Of a DNA stretch of 64,000 nucleotides, positions 58,151 through 64,000 are shown one piece after another; within the stretch, counting starts at the first letter, position 1, and each line of letters begins with the position of its first letter. The stretch comes from Xanthomonas indica (GTDB lineage Bacteria > Pseudomonadota > Gammaproteobacteria > Xanthomonadales > Xanthomonadaceae): NCBI RefSeq assembly GCF_040529045.1, contig NZ_CP131914.1, forward strand, positions 2,650,501 through 2,714,500, given 5' to 3'. The notes under the pieces were generated by a model. It was given only the letters and a program-made list of their open reading frames with translations. It was not told the origin of the DNA and searched no databases. The translations under genes were made by a program, and so were the position numbers.

Positions 58151-59127
58151 GCGTCAGCATCCATGACGTGGCCCGGGTCGCCGGTGTCTCGACCTCGACG
58201 GTGTCGCGCGCGCTGGGCCATGGCCCGGTCAGCGAGGAAGTGCGGGCGCGGGTGGAAGCGGCGGTGCGCGAGACCGGCTACCGCCCCAACCTGATGGCGC
58301 GGCGGCTACGCTCGCAGCGTTCCGGGGTGGTGGGCCTGATCGTCGCCGACATCCGCAATCCGTTCTTCACCGCGGCCATCCGCGCCGTCGAGGACGTGGC
58401 CTACCGCGCCGGCATGCGCGTGATCCTGTGCAATACCGACGAGGATCCGCAGCGCGAGGCGCTGTATCTGCAACTGATGCAGGAAGAGCGGGTCAGCGGG
58501 CTGATCTTCGCTCCCACCCGTACCACCCAGGGCCAACTGGGCAAATTGACGTTCGACCATCCGGTGGTGCTGCTGGACCGCGCCGGCAAGGGCGGCACCC
58601 ACGACAGCGTGGTGCTCGACAACGCCGCGGCGATGGCGGCCTTGGTCGACCATCTGGTCGGCCGTGGCGTGCGCCGCATCGGCGGCCTGTTCGGCAAGAC
58701 CAGCAGCACCGCTGCCGAGCGCCGCGACGGCTATCTGGAAGCGATGCGAGGGCATGGCCTGGCCCCGGACTACCGCGAGGTGGCTCCGAGCGCGGAGGCG
58801 GCGATCGCCGAGGTGCAGGCATGGCTGGCGCAGACGCCGCGGCCGGATGCGCTGGTGGCCAGCAACAGCCTGCTGTTGATGGGCGCGATGAAGGCCGCGC
58901 GCGGCGCCGGCCTGCGCATTCCGCAGGACCTGGCCCTGGCCGGGTTCGATAACGAGAGCTGGACCGACCTGGTCGAACCCGGCATTACCGTGATCGAACA
59001 GCCGGTGGAAGAGATGGGCCGCACCGCCATGTCGTTGCTGCTGGAGCGGATGAACGCGCCGACGCAGCCGACCCGCAAGGTGGTGCTCAGCGGCCGCTGC
59101 ATCGTGCGCGGGTCGAGCCTGCGCTGA
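58147..59127 (+). CDS. fruR: LacI-family repressor of the fructose operon
   Basis: A 326-residue LacI-type regulator. The N-terminal helix-turn-helix is IHDVARVAGVSTSTVSRAL, the hinge follows (YRPNLMARRLRSQRSGVVGLIV), and the periplasmic-binding-protein fold has NPFFTAAIRAVEDVAYRAGM and LAGFDNESWTDLVEPGITVI. The GTG at 58147 is chosen because it overlaps the leader stop; the TTG at 58141 is an alternative giving two more residues. It diverges from fruBKA-oprB and should bind the two palindromes; fructose 1-phosphate is the likely inducer. Confidence 0.92.
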   Translation: MSVSIHDVARVAGVSTSTVSRALGHGPVSEEVRARVEAAVRETGYRPNLMARRLRSQRSGVVGLIVADIRNPFFTAAIRAVEDVAYRAGMRVILCNTDEDPQREALYLQLMQEERVSGLIFAPTRTTQGQLGKLTFDHPVVLLDRAGKGGTHDSVVLDNAAAMAALVDHLVGRGVRRIGGLFGKTSSTAAERRDGYLEAMRGHGLAPDYREVAPSAEAAIAEVQAWLAQTPRPDALVASNSLLLMGAMKAARGAGLRIPQDLALAGFDNESWTDLVEPGITVIEQPVEEMGRTAMSLLLERMNAPTQPTRKVVLSGRCIVRGSSLR

Positions 59128-59212
59128 CGCCGCACGTCTGGTCGGTCGGGTGGCGGGAGGTTGCCGCTGCGGGGACGAGGGTCTGCCGCAGCGGGAGTGG
59201 CTTGCTTGCTGG

Positions 59213-59389
59213 TTACTCGCTGCCGTCCGGGCGTGGGTAGTCGTGTTCCGGATCGGCGTGGTCGCGTTTGGGGTCGCTATCGGGTTGGTCGCGATCTTTC
59301 CACTGCGCGTCGTCGTTGTGGATCTTGTCCGGCGTGTGGCTGAGTTGCTGGGAATCGTGGGCGTTGTCGCGGTTGGCGGGCGGGGACAT
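59213..59389 (-). CDS. 58-residue hydrophilic acidic protein
   Basis: A short ORF below the length of most predictions: it begins MSPPANRDNAHDSQQLSHTP, carries many Asp, His and Pro, and ends YPRPDGSE. A GAGG lies at the right distance before the ATG at 59387-59389. It is highly charged, probably disordered, and shows no membrane segment. Same strand as the 107-residue gene just upstream (15 bp gap), so the two are probably co-transcribed. Function unknown. Confidence 0.6.
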   Translation of the reverse strand: MSPPANRDNAHDSQQLSHTPDKIHNDDAQWKDRDQPDSDPKRDHADPEHDYPRPDGSE

Positions 59390-59404
59390 GACGGACCTCG
59401 TGGA

Positions 59405-59728
59405 TCAGGCGGGGGTGTGCGCCGGATCGGGGCTGTGGTCGCGCTGCTCCGATCCGTCGAGGCGTGCCCAGCAGGCGACGACCAGGGTTTCGGCATCGCT
59501 CCAGGCGATGCGCGGCCAGGGGTGCTCGGCGTCGTAGCGCTGACGCAGGCGTTGCAGCCGCACATCGTTGGTTTCGCGCGGCAACTGCAGGAACACGTCG
59601 CAGGCCATCTTGATCAGACGCGCATGCTCGCTGAACGATTGCGACCCCAGTTTGCCCGCCGCGTGCAGCGCTTTCCAATGCGCCAATTCGGCTTCGACAT
59701 CCACGAGCAGGCTCGGAGCGTGACTCAC
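59405..59728 (-). CDS. Small conserved-looking protein, unknown
   Basis: A 107-residue soluble protein starting at GTG (59726-59728), with AAGGAG seven bases upstream; longer starts add only out-of-character sequence. It is helical (VDVEAELAHWKALHAAGKLG; SEHARLIKMACDVFLQLPRE) with a charged C-terminus. No family recognised. It precedes the 58-residue ORF by 15 bp. Its upstream region is divergent from the nucleotide-sugar dehydrogenase. Confidence 0.6.
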   Translation of the reverse strand: MSHAPSLLVDVEAELAHWKALHAAGKLGSQSFSEHARLIKMACDVFLQLPRETNDVRLQRLRQRYDAEHPWPRIAWSDAETLVVACWARLDGSEQRDHSPDPAHTPA

Positions 59729-59850
59729 GCGAGTTCTCCTTGAGTAAGAGGGTAGAGGGAGGCGGATGGTGCCCCCCTGGCAGCAACCGCTCCGCCACCC
59801 TAGGCCCTGATGCGTAAAGGCCAGGTGGTGCTGGTGTGGTGTGCGTGACA

Positions 59851-59898
59851 AAAGTCGCGCGTGCGAGGCCACAAAGCGTGATGTGGCGCGCCGACTTT
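59851..59898. other. Imperfect long palindrome in a divergent promoter region
   Basis: AAAGTCG at 59851 pairs with CGACTTT ending at 59898, and inside it GCCACA pairs with TGTGGC. The 364-bp region 59729-60092 separates divergent genes and holds no other recognisable gene. The palindrome may be a regulator site or an RNA hairpin. Confidence 0.4.
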
Positions 59899-60092
59899 CA
59901 CACACGGCGTTGTGAAGGCAGGCGCCAGCGCGTGTGAAGACGCGCCGCGCGCGGCGCGTCGGGCATGTCGCAGATCGACTTGGTCCGTGCGGGTGGCGCG
60001 GCTTACCATGGCGAGGTCCGCACGCGCGGGCACTCCGATTTCCACCCCCATGCGCCGACGGCCGCCGCTGCCGGTGCCCGCGAAGGACTGGC

Positions 60093-61382
60093 ATGCCCGT
60101 TGCCCCCGTGTTCGATTCCGCGCCGCCGCGCATCGCCGTGATCGGCCTCGGCTACGTCGGCCTGCCGCTGGCGGTGGCCTTCGGTGCCCGCCACGACACG
60201 CTCGGCTACGACATCGATGCGCAGCGCGTGGCGCAATTGCGCGCCGGGCACGACCAGACCCTGGAACTGGAGGCCGAGGAATTGCGCGCCGGCGTGCACC
60301 TGCGCTACAGCAACGACGCGGCGGAACTGCGCGACCGCAACGTGTACATCGTCACCGTGCCGACCCCGATCGATGCGCACGAACAGCCCGACCTGCAGCC
60401 GCTGCGCCAGGCCAGCGAGCTGCTGGCCGGCGTGCTCAAGCGCGGCGACCTGGTAATCTACGAGTCCACCGTCTATCCGGGCACCACCGAAGAGGTGTGC
60501 GTGCCGTTGCTGGAGCAGGGCTCGGGATTGCGCTGCGACATCGACTTCCATTGCGGCTACAGCCCGGAGCGGGTCAACCCCGGCGACCGCCAGCGGCGCC
60601 TGGCCGACATCCGCAAGATCACCTCCGGTTCGAACCCGGCCGCCGCCGAGGCGGTGGACGCCCTGTATGCCGGCATCATCGCCGCCGGCACCTGGCGCGC
60701 GCCGTCGATCCGCGTGGCCGAGGCGGCCAAGGTGGTGGAGAACATCCAGCGCGACGTCAACATCGCCCTGGTCAACGAACTGGCGCTGATCTTCGACCGG
60801 CTCGGCATCGACACTCAGGACGTGCTGGACGCGGCTGGCACCAAGTGGAACTTCCTGCCGTTCCGGCCGGGCCTGGTCGGCGGCCACTGCATCGGCGTCG
60901 ATCCTTACTATCTGCTGCACAAGTCCGAGAGCGTCGGCTACCACCCGGACCTGATCCACACCGCGCGCCAGGTCAACAACCGGGTCGGTGCGCACGTCGC
61001 CGCGCGGGTGCAGGCGCTGCTGGCCGGCAAGGGCGTGGCGATGGCCGATGCGTCCGTGCTGGTGCTCGGCGTCACCTTCAAGGAGAACTGCCCGGACCTG
61101 CGCAACAGCCGCGCGCTGGAACTGGTGCAGGCGCTGGCCGCGGCCGGCGCCCGCGTCGACGCCTGCGATCCCTGGGCCGATCCGCAGGCGGCGCAGGCGC
61201 ACGGCGTCGCCCTGTTGCCCGATCCGGTGCCCGGCCGCTACGACGCGGTGGTGCTGGCGGTGGCGCACGCGGCCTACCGCGACCTGGACGCCGCCCAGAT
61301 CCGGGCGCTCGGCAAGCCCGACCTGGTGGTCTACGACGTCAAGTCGGTGTGGCCGCGCGCGGCGGTGGACGACCGCCTCTAG
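60093..61382 (+). CDS. Nucleotide-sugar dehydrogenase (WbpO/TviB-like)
   Basis: A 429-residue UDP-sugar 6-dehydrogenase. The NAD site is IAVIGLGYVGLPLAVAF (14-30); GYSPERVNPGD and KVVENIQRDVNIALVNEL lie in the centre; the catalytic Cys266 is in LVGGHCIGVDPYYL; and the C-terminal domain has VLGVTFKENCPDLRNSRAL. This sequence fits UDP-N-acetylhexosamine dehydrogenases of the VipA/TviB/WbpO branch rather than UDP-glucose dehydrogenase. It would supply a UDP-N-acetyl-hexosaminuronic acid. AAGGA before the ATG at 60093. No epimerase partner (TviC/WbpP) is seen next to it. Confidence 0.9.
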   Translation: MPVAPVFDSAPPRIAVIGLGYVGLPLAVAFGARHDTLGYDIDAQRVAQLRAGHDQTLELEAEELRAGVHLRYSNDAAELRDRNVYIVTVPTPIDAHEQPDLQPLRQASELLAGVLKRGDLVIYESTVYPGTTEEVCVPLLEQGSGLRCDIDFHCGYSPERVNPGDRQRRLADIRKITSGSNPAAAEAVDALYAGIIAAGTWRAPSIRVAEAAKVVENIQRDVNIALVNELALIFDRLGIDTQDVLDAAGTKWNFLPFRPGLVGGHCIGVDPYYLLHKSESVGYHPDLIHTARQVNNRVGAHVAARVQALLAGKGVAMADASVLVLGVTFKENCPDLRNSRALELVQALAAAGARVDACDPWADPQAAQAHGVALLPDPVPGRYDAVVLAVAHAAYRDLDAAQIRALGKPDLVVYDVKSVWPRAAVDDRL

Positions 61383-61541
61383 CATGCCGCCGCGCGCGGC
61401 CCGCGTTCCCGCGCCGCCGGCGCGACGCGGGCGGCGGCAACGGCAAGCTGTACCCGGGCGGAGCGGACCGCGCCGCCACCGCCGCGCCTGACCCGCGACA
61501 CCCTCTACACTCGCCGGCTTCCGACTCCTGCGAGGAACGCG

Positions 61542-63164
61542 ATGCACCGTTACCTAGCCTATATCGCCAGTTGCCTGCTGCTGGCGCTGTCCATCGCCCT
61601 GTGCGCGATCTGGCCGCTGTGGGGCTGGGGCGTGGCCGCCTTCGCCGTGCTGGCGGTGCTGGGCACGGTGGACCTGCTGCAGACCCGCAGCACCCTGCGC
61701 CGCAACTATCCGATCCTGGCGCATTTCCGCTACGGCCTGGAATCGGTCGGCCCGGAGATGCGCCAGTACTTCCTGCAGAGCGACATCGAGGAGGCGCCGT
61801 TCTCGCGCCAGCAGCGTGCCCTGGTCTACCAGCGCGCCAAGAACGTGATGGACGTGGTGCCGTTCGGCACCCAGCGCAGCACCTATGCGCCGGACTACGA
61901 ATGGATCAACCACTCGCTGGCCACCAGCGAGATCGCCGACCACGACTTCCGCATCACCATCGGCGCGGAGTGCGCGCAGCCGTACGCGGCCAGCGTGTTC
62001 AACATCTCGGCGATGAGCTTCGGCGCGCTGTCGGCCAACGCCATCCGCGCGCTCAACGCCGGCGCGCGCCAGGGCGGCTTCTACCACGACACCGGCGAGG
62101 GCTCGATCTCGCCCTACCATCGCGAGTGCGGCGGCGACCTGGTGTGGGAGATCGGCTCGGGCTACTTCGGCTGCCGCGACGAGGACGGGCGCTTCGACCC
62201 GCAGCGCTTCGTCGCCAACGCGACGCTGGAGCAGGTCAAGATGATCGAGATCAAGCTCTCGCAGGGCGCAAAGCCGGGCCATGGCGGGGTGCTGCCGGCG
62301 GCCAAAGTCAGCGCCGAAATCGCCGCCACCCGCGGCGTCGCCATGGGCCGCGACTGCGTGTCGCCGTCGCGGCATTCGGCGTTCTCCACGCCGCTGGAAC
62401 TGCTGCAGTTCGTGGCCCGGCTGCGCGAGCTGTCCGGCGGCAAGCCCACCGGCTTCAAGCTGGCGATCGGCCACCCCTGGGAGTGGTTCGCCATCGCCAA
62501 GGCGATGCAGGAAAGCGGCCTGTACCCGGATTTCATCGTCGTCGATGGTGCCGAGGGCGGCACCGGCGCGGCGCCGGCGGAATTCATCGACCACGTCGGC
62601 GTGCCGATGCACGAGGCCCTGCTGCTGGTGCACAACACCCTGGTCGGGCTGGACATCCGCGAGCGCATCAAGCTCGGTGCCGCCGGCAAGATCACCAGCG
62701 CCTTCGACATCGCGCGCACCCTGGCGCTGGGCGCGGACTGGTGCAATGCCGGGCGCGGCTTCATGTTCGCGCTGGGCTGCATCCAGTCGCTGAGCTGCCA
62801 CAGCGACCGCTGCCCTACCGGCATCGCCACCCAGGACCGGCGCCGCTGGCAGCATCTGGACCCCACCGACAAGGCCACCCGGGTCGCGCATTACCACGCC
62901 AACACGCTCAAGGCGCTGCGCGAACTGCTCAGCGCCGCCGGGCTGACGCATCCCTCGCAACTGGGGCCGGAGCACATCTTGCGCCGCATCTCGCAGGTGG
63001 AGATCCGCTCGCTGGCCTCGCTGTACCGCTACCTGGAGCCGGGCGAACTGCTGCGCACGGTGCCCGACCATGCGGTCTTCCACGACTACTGGGGCGACGC
63101 GCGCAGCGATTCGTTCCAGCCGCCGGAGCGGATCCGGCGCCTGCGCGACAGCAAATCGGAATGA
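61542..63164 (+). CDS. FMN-binding glutamate synthase-like membrane protein
   Basis: A 540-residue protein. Two N-terminal helices (about 5-41) anchor it. The glutamate-synthase-like FMN/TIM-barrel follows: ISAMSFGALSANAIRALNAGA, GAKPGHGGVLPAAKVSAEIA, VVDGAEGGTGAAP, and the 3Fe-4S Cys set in GCIQSLSCHSDRCPTGIA. Amidotransferase and FAD-linked parts are missing, so it is not a complete glutamate synthase; the family's substrate is generally unknown. Its stop overlaps the GNAT gene by 4 bp. Confidence 0.88.
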   Translation: MHRYLAYIASCLLLALSIALCAIWPLWGWGVAAFAVLAVLGTVDLLQTRSTLRRNYPILAHFRYGLESVGPEMRQYFLQSDIEEAPFSRQQRALVYQRAKNVMDVVPFGTQRSTYAPDYEWINHSLATSEIADHDFRITIGAECAQPYAASVFNISAMSFGALSANAIRALNAGARQGGFYHDTGEGSISPYHRECGGDLVWEIGSGYFGCRDEDGRFDPQRFVANATLEQVKMIEIKLSQGAKPGHGGVLPAAKVSAEIAATRGVAMGRDCVSPSRHSAFSTPLELLQFVARLRELSGGKPTGFKLAIGHPWEWFAIAKAMQESGLYPDFIVVDGAEGGTGAAPAEFIDHVGVPMHEALLLVHNTLVGLDIRERIKLGAAGKITSAFDIARTLALGADWCNAGRGFMFALGCIQSLSCHSDRCPTGIATQDRRRWQHLDPTDKATRVAHYHANTLKALRELLSAAGLTHPSQLGPEHILRRISQVEIRSLASLYRYLEPGELLRTVPDHAVFHDYWGDARSDSFQPPERIRRLRDSKSE

Positions 63165-63652
63165 GCGGCGTGGCGCTGCCGACGCGGTTGCGGCCGGGTC
63201 TGTCCGAGGACATCCCCACGCTCTGGGCGTTGCGCACCCGCTGTGTCCGCGAGGTCTGCAGCAGCCATTATCCGCCGGAGGTGATCGCGCGCTGGTCGGC
63301 GGCACCGGCACCGGCCTCGTACCGTGGGCTGGTCGCCGCCGGCGGCGCGATCGTCGCCGAGGACGCCGACGGTCGCGTGCTCGGGTTCGGCGTGGTCGAC
63401 CTGGCCGGTGCCGAGATCGACGGCCTGTTCGTCGACCCGGCGCTGCGCGGCAGCGGCCTCGGCCGGCAACTGCTGCACGCGCTGGAGCAGCGCCTGGCCG
63501 CGTGCCCGCGCATCCAGGTGGCGGCGGCGCTCAATGCGGTGGCGTTCTACCGTGCGCAGGGCTATGCGGTGGTGCGCGAGGGCGGCTATCCGCACCCGAG
63601 CGGAATCGTCCTCGCTTGCGTGTTCATGGAGAAGACCGTCGCGACCGGGTGA
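63161..63652 (+). CDS. GNAT-family N-acetyltransferase
   Basis: A 163-residue acetyltransferase. The core is visible in AEIDGLFVDPALRGSGLGRQLLHALEQRLAA, where the RGSGLG loop binds acetyl-CoA, and in AAALNAVAFYRAQGYAVV, the late strand-helix. The ATG at 63161 overlaps the preceding stop. Substrate unknown. Confidence 0.85.
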   Translation: MSGVALPTRLRPGLSEDIPTLWALRTRCVREVCSSHYPPEVIARWSAAPAPASYRGLVAAGGAIVAEDADGRVLGFGVVDLAGAEIDGLFVDPALRGSGLGRQLLHALEQRLAACPRIQVAAALNAVAFYRAQGYAVVREGGYPHPSGIVLACVFMEKTVATG

Positions 63653-63834
63653 TCGATTGCAGCCAGTGCGGCGTCGGACCGGGAGGGCCTGGTACGCCTG
63701 ACGGTTCGCCGCCGGCAGCCATGGCGGCGTTCCAGCCGGCCATCGCGTGCTTTTTGCACTGCAGCATTTCGCGGCGTGCTCGCCATCATCACCGCCGCCC
63801 GTTATCGTGCCGCTATCTCCTCAGCGTGCAGCGC

Positions 63835-64000
63835 ATGAACCCACCCTCGGTCCCCGACGTCGCTTCCGTGCCGCTGCCCGCCGACGAAGCGGGCCGCCTG
63901 CACGCGCTGGCCGAACTGGGCATGCTCGACACCGCGCAGGAACCGGCCTTCGACGACCTGATCTGGCTGACCAGCCAGCTGTGCGAAGTGCCGATCGCGC
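63835..64000 (+). CDS. Start of a GAF-domain sensor protein (cut by window edge)
   Basis: From the ATG at 63835 the first 55 codons read MNPPSVPDVASVPLPADEAG, then LHALAELGMLDTAQEPAFDDLIWLTSQLCEVPIA. The 'LGMLDT..EPAFDDL' stretch is the characteristic start of a GAF domain in diguanylate cyclases and histidine kinases. The output domain lies beyond the window, so its type is open. Confidence 0.7.
   Translation, partial: MNPPSVPDVASVPLPADEAGRLHALAELGMLDTAQEPAFDDLIWLTSQLCEVPIA

Noticed and set aside
59912-63652. Very long open frames out of register with the dehydrogenase and FMN protein
   Set aside because: In DNA this GC-rich, stop codons are rare in all frames. The translation is Arg/Ala/Gly-rich with no domain; only its last 163 codons (GNAT) are real.

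Overview
The window is very GC-rich, densely coded DNA from a gammaproteobacterium of the Xanthomonadaceae, most likely Xanthomonas. Pointers are the fruBKA-oprB fructose operon with a divergent fruR, the FecI/FecR-type surface signalling, several TonB receptors, the dispersed TGTAGGAGCGGCTTCAGCCGCGA element, and runs of GGGATTG-type repeats. Species cannot be fixed from sequence reading alone. Both ends cut through genes.

Layout. 1-8024 (+): end of a sugar-modification/glycosyltransferase cluster (SDR epimerase, zinc dehydrogenase, Gfo/Idh oxidoreductase, GT4 transferase, three tandem CgeB-like transferases, small acidic protein, methyltransferase), nearly all joined by overlapping start/stop codons. 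8126-13150 (-): orphan sigma-54 activator, a SRAP-like protein that seems to have lost its catalytic residues, an Nramp-like carrier, and a secreted protein with two DTG motifs. 13374-15284: candidate small RNA, tRNA-Cys, a decayed phage-type integrase and an A/T-richer insert with a cytoplasmic trypsin-like protease. 15285-19021: TonB siderophore receptor and small membrane or secreted proteins. 19368-29429 (-): FecI-FecR-TonB receptor followed by TPR, DUF3142 and TPR proteins. 29683-30656: two small secreted proteins, then tRNA-Gly. 31004-34564: micro-aerobic/haem block (CcoG-like protein, truncated haemoglobin, hemN) with two FNR/Anr-type boxes. 34752-35370: small protein and tRNA-Leu.

35556-50781 is the most unusual part. 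A HAD phosphatase, class III aminotransferase, lone ketosynthase plus acyl carrier protein, GNAT/FemAB-like acyltransferase, ureohydrolase-fold protein and DegT-type aminotransferase sit beside two four-helix EamA/SMR subunits, an esterase, a complete tripartite ABC exporter and a two-component system. Tight overlaps tie the last ten genes together. I read it as a small-molecule pathway joining an ACP-bound acyl chain to an amine, with export and sensing; the product is unknown.

51375-59127: fructose uptake (oprB, fruA, fruK, fruB) under the divergent repressor fruR, with operator-like palindromes and a 9-codon leader ORF overlapping the fruR start. 59213-64000: two small hydrophilic proteins, a nucleotide-sugar dehydrogenase, an FMN glutamate-synthase-like membrane protein, a GNAT acetyltransferase and the start of a GAF-type sensor.
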